Assembly (NCBI GenBank): GCA_003136595.1
Contig: PLEY01000115.1
Location: forward strand, 24,442 to 80,909
Reading direction: 5' to 3'
DNA: 56,468 bases
DNA from: Burkholderiales bacterium
GTDB lineage: Bacteria; Pseudomonadota; Gammaproteobacteria; Burkholderiales; Burkholderiaceae_D
Under the pieces are notes generated by a model. The model saw only the letters and a list, made by a program, of their open reading frames with translations, had not been told where the DNA came from and made no database searches. Positions 8,393-17,164 of the stretch are shown in pieces. The translations under genes and the position numbers were made by a program. How positions within the stretch are numbered: the first letter of the stretch is position 1; each line of letters starts with the position of its first letter.

Positions 8393-9093
8393 AAACTCTT
8401 TTTTCACTGTTGCTGATCGCCAACCTGGCCTTCTTCGCCGTCCAGGCGGGATTCTTCGGTCACGTGCTGCCGGATGGTCGCGAGCCTGCGCGCAGCGCCG
8501 ACCAGATCAGTCCTGAGAAACTGAACCTGCTGCCCGCCGATGCGGACGTCAAGGCTCCGGTTGCGGCGGTGACGCCAGCCCCTCCTCCGGCGACCAAAAC
8601 CTACGCCTGTGTGGAACTGGGCAGCTTCTCCGTTGACGATGCGCGCCGCGCCGAGACGCTCATTGCGGGAGTGGGGCTCGCTGGCCGCTACGCGCAGCGC
8701 AAGACCGACGAGGCCGCAAGCTACATCGTGTATCTGCCCCCGTTCAAGACCAAGGCCGACGCCGACCGGGCCTCGGCTGAGTTGCATCGCATCGGTGTGA
8801 ACGACTTCTTCATCATCCAGGAGAACGGGCCTTTCAAGCTCGCCATTTCCCTGGGCGTGTTCCGTACCGAGGAGGCGGCCAAGGCCCAGCTGACCAGTCT
8901 CAGTCAGCTCGGAGTACGCAATGCCAAGACGGGTGAGCGTTCAACCACGGTCGCCAAGGTGTATTTCCAGTTCCGCAACATCGACCAGGAGACCGACGCG
9001 AAGATCGTCGAACTCAAGGCCTCGTTTGCAGGAACTGAAGTTCACGACTGTGCGGGGACCGCAGCGAGCACCGGGTCCTCGAGCGGGACGTGA
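8389..9093 (+). CDS. SPOR-domain protein
   Basis: A 234-residue protein with an N-terminal hydrophobic segment (residues about 3-22, LFSLLLIANLAFFAVQAG) that is a single membrane anchor or signal. A linker follows, then a SPOR-type fold at about residues 70-150 (CVELGSFSVDDARRAETLI, YIVYLPPFKTKADADRA). SPOR domains bind denuded glycan strands at division septa, so a role near peptidoglycan is likely. The start is TTG at 8389, inside the coaX stop region; this start matches the anchor position. The last 52 bases overlap the end of the convergent AraC-type gene. The position after birA-coaX is conserved in Burkholderiales. Confidence 0.82.
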   Translation: MKTLFSLLLIANLAFFAVQAGFFGHVLPDGREPARSADQISPEKLNLLPADADVKAPVAAVTPAPPPATKTYACVELGSFSVDDARRAETLIAGVGLAGRYAQRKTDEAASYIVYLPPFKTKADADRASAELHRIGVNDFFIIQENGPFKLAISLGVFRTEEAAKAQLTSLSQLGVRNAKTGERSTTVAKVYFQFRNIDQETDAKIVELKASFAGTEVHDCAGTAASTGSSSGT

Positions 9094-10052
9094 ATGAGCC
9101 AGTGCGCATCGCCCGCATCCCTGACGTCGGTCGAGGTGACGTAGTGCACCGCCTGGCGCGAGCGCTCCTTCGCACGCGGCATCCAGAAGTGGTGGATGGC
9201 GCGCACGGCATCGGCCAAGCGCTTGGCCGGACCCGAAAACTCGAAGGTCGCAAAGCGCCCGCCCGCGAGCCTCGCTGAGCCCAGCTGGGAGATCAGGGCG
9301 GGCTCCAGTTCGGCGGTGTCAAAGCCGATCTCAAGGCGGAACGCCCCCTCGGCAAGGAGACCGAAGAGATCAACGGTCGCGATCACGGTTTCGCGGTCGC
9401 CAGGCGCCTGGCCATGCAGCCGCTCGAGCACGGCACAGCTGGCCGCGAGATCGCCATTGGCCTTCACATCTGCGCGCAGAAAGCCGATGGGGCGCTCAGG
9501 CTCGGTGCCAAGGCTGACGGGCCCCAGCCGGTCGATCCAATCGGAGCCGAGTCGCTCGCGCAGACCGCCTTCAAGGCCGGCCAGCTTGCCCATCAGCATC
9601 ACTTCGCGAAACCGCGTGGGGGCGACGCCAAAGTGGGCCGAGAACGCGTGCGAGAAGGCCGACAGGGTCTTGTAGCCTGAGGCGCGCGCAACCGCGCTCA
9701 CCGGGGTGAGCTGATACAGCAACGCATAGGCGCTGCGCTCAAGACGCAGCCGCTTGATGTGCTGGTGCAGGCTCTCCCCGAAATAGGCGCGAAACTTACG
9801 GTGGAAGTGAAAGGGCGACAGGCTCATGCGCGCGGCCAGAACCTCGAGGGTCAGCTCTTCGCGCAGGTGTTCGTTGATGTACACGGACAGATTCAGCAGT
9901 TTGGGCTGAACGGGCAGCTTTGCGACCTCTGCACCGTTTCCCTTGGCGCGGCCCGTGGCCTCGCCGTCCGGGACGGCCATGGGTATCGATCCAAAAACCC
10001 CGGGGGCGCGGGGGACGAGGGGTGTGGCGAGGCTACGGATGCGATGGGGCAT
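9042..10052 (-). CDS. AraC-family regulator with GyrI-like effector domain (copy 1)
   Basis: A 336-residue transcription regulator. Residues about 55-150 form an AraC/XylS double helix-turn-helix (LSVYINEHLREELTLEVLA, SPFHFHRKFRAYFGE, VARASGYKTLSAFSHAFSAHFGVAPTRFRE in segments). Residues about 175-336 resemble the GyrI/SOUL-like effector-binding domain found in Rob- and BmrR-type regulators (EPERPIGFLRADV, WMPRAKERSR, HWLIHVPLED). The effector is unknown; such domains bind small lipophilic or drug-like molecules. I start at ATG 10052, since an internal in-frame Met (residue 25) is possible and further upstream sequence is non-conserved. A paralogue ends 7 bases upstream, so the pair is co-transcribed. 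Its end overlaps the SPOR gene end by 52 bases. Confidence 0.85.
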   Translation of the reverse strand: MPHRIRSLATPLVPRAPGVFGSIPMAVPDGEATGRAKGNGAEVAKLPVQPKLLNLSVYINEHLREELTLEVLAARMSLSPFHFHRKFRAYFGESLHQHIKRLRLERSAYALLYQLTPVSAVARASGYKTLSAFSHAFSAHFGVAPTRFREVMLMGKLAGLEGGLRERLGSDWIDRLGPVSLGTEPERPIGFLRADVKANGDLAASCAVLERLHGQAPGDRETVIATVDLFGLLAEGAFRLEIGFDTAELEPALISQLGSARLAGGRFATFEFSGPAKRLADAVRAIHHFWMPRAKERSRQAVHYVTSTDVRDAGDAHWLIHVPLEDPVLAAVPAQS

Positions 10053-10059
10053 GATGGGC

Positions 10060-11031
10060 CTATGCGACCACAAGTCCGGCGGGGCTAGCGCTGCGCGTGG
10101 TGCTCTGGCGCTCGCTCTGCGGCTCGAGTGGAATGTAAAGAGTGAGGTGGACCGCCTGACCAACAGCGGGTAGGTTACCGTCTGGAAAACGTACGAAGAC
10201 CTGATCGGGCCGCGGGCATTCGCCACTGGCCTGAAGCCAGCCGTCAAAGTGGCGCCGCCACAACCGGTAGAGCTGCGCAATGCTGCCAACGCCATCGAAA
10301 ACCGCGTAGCGCCCGCCCTTGAGCTGGACGTTCGCACGCCGTGCCGCCTTGCGTTCGAGGCCTCCCGCGCGTACCGTCTGCTCCCAAACCTCGGCATCGA
10401 CGGCAACACAGGCCATGGGCGCCGCCCGACCCGACAGGCCGCGACGCCGTTGCGTGCGCGCGAACAGTCCCGGCATCGACTCGACGCCGAACAGTGCGGT
10501 CTTTGAGGCGGAGAGGAACGTCGCGCGCCGGTAGCCTGGTGCCGCACTGTCGACGATCGCCAGTGCGCGTTCGGGCTCGTCGCGAATCGTCACCGAGAAC
10601 GGGGCGAAGGGATTGCTGGTCATCCGGTAGGCATTGCGGGCGCCCGCGAGCGCGGCCAGATGGCCCGTGCGGTTTTGCGCGGCGCGATCGTGCAGCATGC
10701 GATAGCGGAACTGACGCGGGGAGACGCTCGCGTACGAGGAGAATGCGTGTGAGAACGACGAGAGACTCTTGTAACCCGACGCGAAGGCGATCGCCTTGAC
10801 ACTGCGCCGGTTCGAACTGGGCACCGGGTAGCTGAGTTCGAACGCCGCGCGCTCCATACGCAGCCGGGTGACGAAGTCGTGCAAGGTCTCGCCGCGCCAG
10901 GCCTTGAACACGCGATGAAACCGGAACCGGGACAGCCCGACCGTCTGCGCCAGAAACATCAGCGACAAGTCCGCGTCAAGATTGTCCTGGATAAACAGGC
11001 ATGCATTGTATAGATCGACTGCATCGACCAT
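10060..11031 (-). CDS. AraC-family regulator with GyrI-like effector domain (copy 2)
   Basis: A 323-residue paralogue of the next gene with the same architecture: AraC HTH pair in the first about 100 residues (LFIQDNLDADLSLMFLAQTVGLSRFRFHRVF in parts, SGYKSLSSFSHAFSSYASVSP), then a GyrI-like domain (EPERALAIVDSAAPGYR, HLTLYIPLEP). Residue differences between the two copies in the recognition helices suggest different targets. ATG 11031 has GAGGAG about seven bases upstream, a clear ribosome site; copy 1, 7 bases downstream, has a poor site and may depend on coupling. The preceding 189 bases to the asparaginase stop hold no gene and are the likely promoter region. Confidence 0.85.
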   Translation of the reverse strand: MVDAVDLYNACLFIQDNLDADLSLMFLAQTVGLSRFRFHRVFKAWRGETLHDFVTRLRMERAAFELSYPVPSSNRRSVKAIAFASGYKSLSSFSHAFSSYASVSPRQFRYRMLHDRAAQNRTGHLAALAGARNAYRMTSNPFAPFSVTIRDEPERALAIVDSAAPGYRRATFLSASKTALFGVESMPGLFARTQRRRGLSGRAAPMACVAVDAEVWEQTVRAGGLERKAARRANVQLKGGRYAVFDGVGSIAQLYRLWRRHFDGWLQASGECPRPDQVFVRFPDGNLPAVGQAVHLTLYIPLEPQSERQSTTRSASPAGLVVA

Positions 11032-11220
11032 CGCTGCTCCTCGGAGGCTACTGCTCCCTGACACACCGGTCCGGGGGCGAAGTATAGGTAGAAAACGGCC
11101 CGCGAAAGATTGGACAAGGATTAGCGGTAAAGTTGCCTGCCCGGTGAAGGTTGGTGACAGAGAGCAATTTCAGGGTACCTGCTATCCCCTGATGTCAGCA
11201 GGGTCTCCTCTGCTCGGACC

Positions 11221-12240
11221 TTAACGCCGCAAGTTGAATATAGGCCGAACTGCGCCGGTTTGCAGGCCGCGATGATTCCGGATTGCGGGATTCTTCCAGG
11301 CCGCGAGGAGCTCGCCCGAGCGACCCTGCAAGAGTCCCAGCTGGCCCAGCGCTTCGACCACCGCCACCTGCAGGGCCCGCGCCGACCCGTCGGCGACTTT
11401 GACGGCCAGACCCAGACCAGCGCTGCGGCTGCCCAGCACCTGCACACCATCCGCACCCGCCTTCGAGATCCAGTCCCCGGGGGCGGTGCGCATGTAGGCC
11501 AGATCGCCGCGCGCTTCGCCCGAGACCAGCTCGGGATGCCCGGTCATGGCCGTGAAAATGGCCCCGAACGCTTCGCCAAATTCAGGGTCGGCGCTGCCCT
11601 GGGCAAGGCGCGCGTACAGGTGCGCGATGCCTGCGAGCGGCATGGCGTAATTCGGCGCGGAACAGCCGTCGATGCCAGCAACAAGGCTCTCGAGCGGGGC
11701 ACCCAGAACCCGTGCGACCTGGCCGCGAATCCGCGTCTGCAGGGGGTGGTCCCAATCCAGGTACCCCCGGGTCGGATGTCCGTGCAGGCGGCACCAGGCG
11801 AGAAAGCCGCTGTGCTTGCCGGAGCAGTTGTTATGCAATTGCGTCCAGCGCGCCCCGGCAGGGGGGTCTGCGCCGACGGCCGCGAAATGAAGCGGTGCAT
11901 GCACCCCGCAGGAAAGGTCGTCCTCGCCGCAGCCGCACGCCGCGAGGATCTTTCGAACCCCCTCGAGATGCATGTCGGCTCCGGAATGGCTTGCGCAGAG
12001 AAGCGCGAGCTCGCGCGATCCGAAGCCGAACTGACGCAGACCCCCGTCTTCAATAAAGGGCAGCGCCTGGATGGGCTTTAAGGTCGAGCGGGTGAAACAC
12101 AGGGTCTGGGGGTCACCCACGCCATAGAGCAGGCGCCCGGCGACGTCGACCACGGCAATGGCGCCATGGTGAACGCACTCCCTCGTTGCGCTTTCAGCCG
12201 ACAGGCCGCGCGTGGTCTCAACAAGAGGTGCCGTCGTCAT
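11221..12240 (-). CDS. L-asparaginase, AnsA/Rhizobium-type (asparaginase II family)
   Basis: A 339-residue asparaginase of the thermolabile Rhizobium etli AnsA type, unrelated to E. coli AnsA/AnsB. Family motifs are visible: FTRSTLKPIQ with a SxxK pair (Ser52/Lys55), the SHSG motif near residue 87, the HNNCSGKHSGFL segment, and GIDGCSAPNY. By homology the Ser/Lys pairs near the N terminus are catalytic. It would hydrolyse L-asparagine to aspartate and ammonia. ATG 12240 lies inside the end of rfaE2, overlapping by 23 bases on the same strand, so translation may be coupled. Whether it is cytoplasmic or periplasmic cannot be told; no signal peptide is visible. Confidence 0.83.
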   Translation of the reverse strand: MTTAPLVETTRGLSAESATRECVHHGAIAVVDVAGRLLYGVGDPQTLCFTRSTLKPIQALPFIEDGGLRQFGFGSRELALLCASHSGADMHLEGVRKILAACGCGEDDLSCGVHAPLHFAAVGADPPAGARWTQLHNNCSGKHSGFLAWCRLHGHPTRGYLDWDHPLQTRIRGQVARVLGAPLESLVAGIDGCSAPNYAMPLAGIAHLYARLAQGSADPEFGEAFGAIFTAMTGHPELVSGEARGDLAYMRTAPGDWISKAGADGVQVLGSRSAGLGLAVKVADGSARALQVAVVEALGQLGLLQGRSGELLAAWKNPAIRNHRGLQTGAVRPIFNLRR

Positions 12241-12721
12241 CGCGGGCAAGACTACGGATGCGTTCCAGGGTTGCCGAGGTGGAGCGTTCGAACACGAAGG
12301 GGATGGCGAGCGCACTCCCACCCCAGGAGCGTACCAGATGCGCTTCGCGCAGACGCTCCATGTCATAGTCGCCGCCCTTGACGAGGATGTCCGGCCGCAG
12401 CAGTTCGATGAGCTCGTAGGGCGTGTCCTCGTCGAACAGGGTCACGAGGTCGACCGCGGCGAGCGCTGCGAGCAGTGCCGCCCGGTCTTCCTGGGTGTTG
12501 ATCGGTCGGTCGTTACCCTTACCCAGGCGCCGCACCGACGCGTCGCTGTTCACGCCGACTATGAGCGCTGCGCCCAGGGCACGCGCCTGCGCGAGGTAGG
12601 TCACATGCCCGCGGTGGAGGACGTCGAAGACGCCGTTGGTGAACACCACCGGTCTGCCCAGGCCTGCGCTTAACCGGTGGGCCTCCATCGGGCTGACCAC
12701 TTTGTCTTCGAAGGGTGCCAT
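12218..12721 (-). CDS. rfaE2: D-glycero-beta-D-manno-heptose 1-phosphate adenylyltransferase
   Basis: The second half of E. coli HldE as a stand-alone enzyme: transfers AMP to heptose 1-phosphate to give ADP-heptose for lipopolysaccharide core. The 167-residue protein has the cytidylyltransferase-like motif TNGVFDVLHRGHVTYL (HRGH at residues 36-39), VGVNSDASVRRLG with the phosphate-binding Ser, and LVKGGDY. The kinase half (RfaE1/HldE1) is not in this window. The neighbour at the 5' side is a divergence-free gap of 76 bases to the desaturase-like gene; at the 3' side the asparaginase start overlaps by 23 bases. Confidence 0.92.
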   Translation of the reverse strand: MAPFEDKVVSPMEAHRLSAGLGRPVVFTNGVFDVLHRGHVTYLAQARALGAALIVGVNSDASVRRLGKGNDRPINTQEDRAALLAALAAVDLVTLFDEDTPYELIELLRPDILVKGGDYDMERLREAHLVRSWGGSALAIPFVFERSTSATLERIRSLARDDDGTSC

Positions 12722-12797
12722 CGGCCGGGCGCGGACAGATGCGGCAGGACCAGCAGGTATCAGGGCACGCGGTGCGGGCGCTGCAACAGGCAGGCGC

Positions 12798-13691
12798 TCA
12801 GACCGTCTCGCCCAGGGCCGAGGCAGGACCTTTGACCGGCAAGGCTGCCGCCGCGCCTTGTGCGATCCGCTGCGTGATTTCCTTCCGGTAGCGGTTCAGA
12901 TCCTGGGCCGAAGAGAAGGTCCGCTCAAAGAGCAGTGACAGATTGTGCAGGATCCGCTCGACGACCTTCGACTCCCATTCGGTGTCGAATTTGATCTGGG
13001 TATCAAGCCAGCGCTCGAGCCAGTTGGGATCCGGCAGGCGCGATTGAACCGTATCGTTTGGAAACAGGGCCTCGTTGACGTGCAGGTTGGTCGGATGCAG
13101 GGGCTTTTCGGTGCGGCGCGCGGAGGCCATCAGAACACCGATCTTGGCGAACGCCGCCCGCGCTGAATCGCCGAGTTCAGCAAGTGACTTTTTCATGTAG
13201 CGCAGATAGGCGCCACCGTGTCGGGCTTCGTCCTGGGAGATCAGCTTGTAGATATGCTTGATGACCGGCTCCGTATGCCATTCAGAAGCCCTGCGGTACC
13301 AGTGATTCAGGCGGATCTCCCCGCAGAAATGGAGCATCAGCGTCTCGAGGGCGGGTGCGGGATCGAACGGAAAACGCACGGCGTGCAGTTCCGCCTCGGT
13401 CGGCACGAGTTCCGGGCGAAAGCGCCTTAGGTACTCCATCAGGACCAGCGAATGCTTCTGCTCTTCGTAGAACCATACCGACATGAAGGCCGAGAAATCC
13501 GAATCGTCGCGGTTATCGCGCAGGAACATCTCGGTAGCCGGCAACGCAGACCACTCAGTGATCGCGTTCATCTTGATCGTCTGGGCCTGTTCGTCGGTGA
13601 GTTTCTGGGGCTCGAACGAATCCCAGGGAATGTCTTTGGACATCTCCCAACGCACCGCCTCGAGCGACTTGAACAATTCGGGATAAAGCAT
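12798..13691 (-). CDS. Di-iron ferritin-like protein, acyl-ACP desaturase family
   Basis: A 297-residue helical protein of the fatty-acid desaturase type 2 (soluble acyl-ACP desaturase) group, or a ferritin-like relative. The di-iron signature is complete in order: Glu46 (ITEW), EEQKH at 76-80, Glu125 (CGEIRL) and DEARH at 154-158. Such enzymes use a ferredoxin, O2 and two electrons to insert a double bond; the partner is unknown. Start ATG 13691 has GGAAG nine bases upstream and agrees with the family start; in-frame codons further upstream add non-conserved sequence. The gene is separated by 242 bases from the end of the permease gene of the lipid operon on the same strand, and may act on the same fatty acids (inference). 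Confidence 0.78.
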   Translation of the reverse strand: MLYPELFKSLEAVRWEMSKDIPWDSFEPQKLTDEQAQTIKMNAITEWSALPATEMFLRDNRDDSDFSAFMSVWFYEEQKHSLVLMEYLRRFRPELVPTEAELHAVRFPFDPAPALETLMLHFCGEIRLNHWYRRASEWHTEPVIKHIYKLISQDEARHGGAYLRYMKKSLAELGDSARAAFAKIGVLMASARRTEKPLHPTNLHVNEALFPNDTVQSRLPDPNWLERWLDTQIKFDTEWESKVVERILHNLSLLFERTFSSAQDLNRYRKEITQRIAQGAAAALPVKGPASALGETV

Positions 13692-13933
13692 AGGGGAGAC
13701 TTCCGGGCAAGTGTTTGATTTTAGCAGAAAAGCCCTCGACCAGAGGGGACAGGCACGCTCTTGCCGAACGATTGCTCGAAGCGGTACGTTGACGGCTGCC
13801 GGCCCCGTACCCGCCTTTGCGGCCCGTCTGCGGCCCATCTACGGCCGGGTCAGCCGGGTCGGCCGTCTCGGTCTGGCGGCTGACATCATCCCCCTTGAAT
13901 ACGTAACGCACGTGTCAGCGGATTCGCCTGACC

Positions 13934-15268
13934 CTAGGCCACCTGCCTGATGAACGGCGAGCGCCACAGCAGCAAGGCAGCGCCGAGCTTCAGCGCGCAG
14001 GGCACCAGTGCATAGCCGAACGACAGCGCATTGGTGCCCTTGGCCGTCAGATGGGACGGGTCATAACCGAGCGCGCCCAGGAGCGGCAGGCTGATTCCGG
14101 CCGCCAGCGCCAGGTTCAGTTTGGTCGCGAGACTCCACAGGCCGAAATAGGCGCCTTCCCGCACTCCACGATGCCCGGCCTCGGCGATGACGCCCGCCAG
14201 GATCGCCGGCGGCAGGGCGAGATCGCCCCCGATGGCCATGCCCGAGACGACGCAGATGGCCGCAAAAGGGATGAGATCGCCGGCGACGAGGAAGTACACC
14301 CAGACGAAAACCACCACGCTGAAGATCATCCCGAAGAGCCAGGCGCGCGCGAGCCCAAAACGCCCGGCCGCGAGGACCCACAGGGGCATCGAACAGGCGG
14401 CGGCCAGAAAGTAGACGCCCAACAGCAGCGCATCTCGATTTTCGAGTTCCAGCACGTCCCGGATGTAGAAAAGGACCAGGGTCGCCGGAATTGCGCTGGC
14501 GATGCCGTTGGCAAGAAAAATGACGAGCAGGGAGACGAAACGCCGGTTCGCCAGCGGCACGCGAAACGTCGAGAAGAGGCCAATCCCCTCGGCGAACACG
14601 AGTTTCCTGCCCAAAGGCGGATGCGGCGCCCGAAACAGCAGCAACAGGCCCGTGGCCAAGAGGGTGAAGACGAACAGGCCTGACAGCGCATCCATGCCGA
14701 GAACCTGCGGGACGGCCGCGGCGACCAGCACGCCAAGCAATCCACAGCCCTCGCGCACGCTGGTGATCCGGGTCCGCTCGTTGGCCACGTCGGAGAGATC
14801 CGCTCCCCAACTGTAGTACGCGATGTTGGCCAGTGAGAAGCCGGCGTAGACGACGATGAGGGCCGCGGCCAGCCAGACCGAGGCCCAGATGGAGGCAGCA
14901 CCCCGGCCCATGGGCGGCTGAAAGAGGGCGACGTAGCCCACAGCGAGAAGCGGCAGGGAAAAGACGACGAAGCGCCGGTAACCCCGAAGCCACCGGGCAC
15001 CCTCGCTGCGGCGACCGTGATCCACCCACCAGCCAAAGAGCGGGTCGGAGACGGCATCGAGCAGCCGTACGGCGAGCAGGATGATGCCGATGATCTCCAG
15101 CGACAGTCCGAAGCTGTCGCTGTAGAACTTCGGAACGAACACATAGATCGGCAGGGCGACCAGGGAGAGCGGCAGGCCGAACAAGCCGTAGCTGAACAGC
15201 TGCCCCGCATCCAGTTCGGGTTTGTCCCCCGCAGAGCCGCCAGGAACCGGTGCCAACGCGTCAGCCAC
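13934..15268 (-). CDS. GPH/MFS-type permease
   Basis: A 444-residue, twelve-helix transporter of the glycoside-pentoside-hexuronide (MelB-like, MFS_2) family. Visible traits are the first helix region LFSYGLFGLPLSLVALPIYVF, the conserved RLLDAVSDPLFGWWVDH loop between helices 2 and 3 (family consensus around DPxxGxxxD), and AYYSWGADLSD in the second third. The substrate is unknown; because it lies in a lipid-modifying operon, a sugar is not a safe guess. Start is GTG at 15268, 35 bases after the chalcone-isomerase-like gene stop, so it belongs to the same transcript. A GPH-like permease is, as I recall, also part of photo-oxidative-stress gene sets in Rhodobacter. Confidence 0.8.
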   Translation of the reverse strand: MADALAPVPGGSAGDKPELDAGQLFSYGLFGLPLSLVALPIYVFVPKFYSDSFGLSLEIIGIILLAVRLLDAVSDPLFGWWVDHGRRSEGARWLRGYRRFVVFSLPLLAVGYVALFQPPMGRGAASIWASVWLAAALIVVYAGFSLANIAYYSWGADLSDVANERTRITSVREGCGLLGVLVAAAVPQVLGMDALSGLFVFTLLATGLLLLFRAPHPPLGRKLVFAEGIGLFSTFRVPLANRRFVSLLVIFLANGIASAIPATLVLFYIRDVLELENRDALLLGVYFLAAACSMPLWVLAAGRFGLARAWLFGMIFSVVVFVWVYFLVAGDLIPFAAICVVSGMAIGGDLALPPAILAGVIAEAGHRGVREGAYFGLWSLATKLNLALAAGISLPLLGALGYDPSHLTAKGTNALSFGYALVPCALKLGAALLLWRSPFIRQVA

Positions 15269-15303
15269 CCGGGCTCGCCCGGGGCCGGCGCCTCAACGGC
15301 GCG

Positions 15304-15927
15304 TCATCGGCGCGGCGCCGCATCGGCCAGCAGTTTCTCGCGCAGCTCAGGCGCCTTGGTACGCGGATCAAGCCAGATCCGAAAGAAGGCCTGGGCAAGT
15401 TCGGGATCCTGGAGAAATCCGAGCAGCGCTCCATCTGAATAGAGCTTCAGCCCCTGGCCGGGCAGGAACAGACCCGTCAAGTGCTGACCATCGACGACAT
15501 CGGGAATCACCTTCAGGAGCTCCTCGTACCACTGCTCGCGCTGGGCCGGGGAACCCGCCCCTAGCCGTTCGAACTCGTCGAGCGAGGTCTTCGCGATGGC
15601 CTTGCCCTCGAAATGGCGGGCATACTTGACGTCGAGCGCGAAGGGCGCCGCGCCCGGCCGCTCCGGGAGGTAGCCTGCATCCCCGACAAAGAATTGGGCA
15701 TCGTAGACATGGAACCCCCAAAAGCGCAGCACCCCCTGGCCGGCGAGCCTGGCCTCGGGGATCGCCTGAGCCACGGGCGCAGGGACCGAGGCTGCGGCTA
15801 GCGCCCCCTGGGCGCCGGCAAGCGGAGCAAAGAGGGCAAGGCACACCTCGCAAACCAATGCAAAGGCCAGAGCACAAGCATAACGAAAGGCAGACCCATC
15901 GCGGCGCAGGCTCTGATCAACTCGCAT
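15304..15927 (-). CDS. Chalcone isomerase-like protein (secreted)
   Basis: A 207-residue protein with an N-terminal signal-like segment (YACALAFALVCEVCLALFAP), then the chalcone-isomerase-like core: LRFWGFHVYDAQFFVGDAG, LDVKYARHFEGKAIAKTS and the segment PGQGLKLYSDGALLGF near the end. Bacterial members have no proven chalcone chemistry; the fold can bind fatty acids (plant FAP proteins), which would fit its lipid operon. It likely acts in the periplasm. ATG 15927 overlaps the end of the methyltransferase by 11 bases, so translation coupling is likely. The next gene is the GPH permease. Confidence 0.82.
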   Translation of the reverse strand: MRVDQSLRRDGSAFRYACALAFALVCEVCLALFAPLAGAQGALAAASVPAPVAQAIPEARLAGQGVLRFWGFHVYDAQFFVGDAGYLPERPGAAPFALDVKYARHFEGKAIAKTSLDEFERLGAGSPAQREQWYEELLKVIPDVVDGQHLTGLFLPGQGLKLYSDGALLGFLQDPELAQAFFRIWLDPRTKAPELREKLLADAAPRR

Positions 15928-17164
15928 GCTCGAGAGTGAACTGGATCACGTTGGTGTTGGCATGCCGGAATGCTGCCTCGCAGTAGGCCAGATAGAACGC
16001 CCAGGTGCGCACGAACGGCGTGTCGAACGCCTGGGCACGAATTTCCCGCTCATGAATATAGAAATTGCGCAACCAGGCCTGTAGTGTACGCGCATAGTCC
16101 TGTCCGAACTCAAAAGCCTCGGTGACCACGAGCCCGGCGCGCTCAGCGTGCTTGCGGAAAATGGTGGGTGTCGGCAGCATGCCCCCCGGGAAGATGTACT
16201 GCTGTATGAAGTCGCTGCTCTTGCGGTAGGTCGGAAACAGGTCATCGGCGATGGTGATCGTCTGGATCACGGCACGGCCCGAGGGCTTCAGGTTTTTTTT
16301 CAGGCACTCGAAGTAGCTCGGCCAGTATTGTTCCCCGACCGCCTCGAACATCTCGATCGAGGCGATGCAGTCGAACTGCTCCTTGGTGTCGCGATAGTCC
16401 TGCAGCCTGAACTCGGCGCGCCCGCCCAGTCCCAGTGCCTCGAGCCGCTCGCGGGCATAGGCCAGCTGTTCGGTGGACAGCGTAAGTCCCGTGACGTGCA
16501 GGCCCTCGCGCGCGGCAACCTCGGCGAAACCACCCCAGCCGCAGCCGATCTCGAGCAGATGCTGGCCCGGCTTGGGGGCGAGCCTCTCGAGGATGCGCCG
16601 GTATTTCGCAAGCTGCGCCGCGGGCAGGTTCTCCAGGTCGTCACCGGACGCCGGCGCGTGGGCAAAGAGCGCGCTCGAGTACGTCATGCTCGGATCGAGC
16701 CAGAGCTCGTAGAAGCCGTTGCCGATGTCGTAGTGCGCGTGGATGTTCTTGCGGCTGCCCACCCGGGTGTTGCGATGCAGCAGATGGCGCAGGCGGTAGA
16801 AGACCTTGCCCCACCACTTGCCGTAGATGACGGCCTCGATGGCGTTGCGGTTGGCGACCATCACATGCATGAGCGCGGACAGGTTCGAGGTGCTCCAGTC
16901 ACCTGCGATGTAAGTCTCGCCAAATCCGATGTCGCCGTTCTTGAGCGCCGCATCGCACACGTTCCAGTTCGCAAGGACAATGTCGGCGTGCGGCTCGCCC
17001 CGGCCAAAGCGCATCGTGCTGCCTCCTGGCAGGGTCACCGTGAGCGATCCCTCCGACATTTTCTCCATGAGCTTGAGCACAAGACGGGCCGAAGGCGGGG
17101 CACCTTCGGTCGGTGCCGCGACGTGCGCAAGATCTGATTCGGGAAGGAGATGCTGCGTTGTCAT
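15917..17164 (-). CDS. Cyclopropane-fatty-acyl-phospholipid synthase-like methyltransferase
   Basis: A 415-residue SAM-dependent enzyme of the cyclopropane fatty acid synthase family, acting on unsaturated acyl chains of membrane phospholipids. HYDIGNGFYELWLDPSM (residues 144-160) is the family's substrate/bicarbonate region, LEIGCGWGGF (204-213) binds SAM, and EMFEAVGEQYWPSYF follows. Known relatives make cyclopropane rings or add methyl groups (UfaM, first step to furan fatty acids); sequence alone does not decide which. Start ATG 17164 overlaps the preceding DUF1365 gene by 4 bases, and its own end overlaps the chalcone-isomerase-like gene by 11. Confidence 0.9.
   Translation of the reverse strand: MTTQHLLPESDLAHVAAPTEGAPPSARLVLKLMEKMSEGSLTVTLPGGSTMRFGRGEPHADIVLANWNVCDAALKNGDIGFGETYIAGDWSTSNLSALMHVMVANRNAIEAVIYGKWWGKVFYRLRHLLHRNTRVGSRKNIHAHYDIGNGFYELWLDPSMTYSSALFAHAPASGDDLENLPAAQLAKYRRILERLAPKPGQHLLEIGCGWGGFAEVAAREGLHVTGLTLSTEQLAYARERLEALGLGGRAEFRLQDYRDTKEQFDCIASIEMFEAVGEQYWPSYFECLKKNLKPSGRAVIQTITIADDLFPTYRKSSDFIQQYIFPGGMLPTPTIFRKHAERAGLVVTEAFEFGQDYARTLQAWLRNFYIHEREIRAQAFDTPFVRTWAFYLAYCEAAFRHANTNVIQFTLEHAS

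Noticed and set aside
9042-9093. Overlap of 52 bases between SPOR and AraC genes as possible frame error
   Set aside because: Both frames are well supported and both ends are normal; convergent overlap of this size is tolerated.
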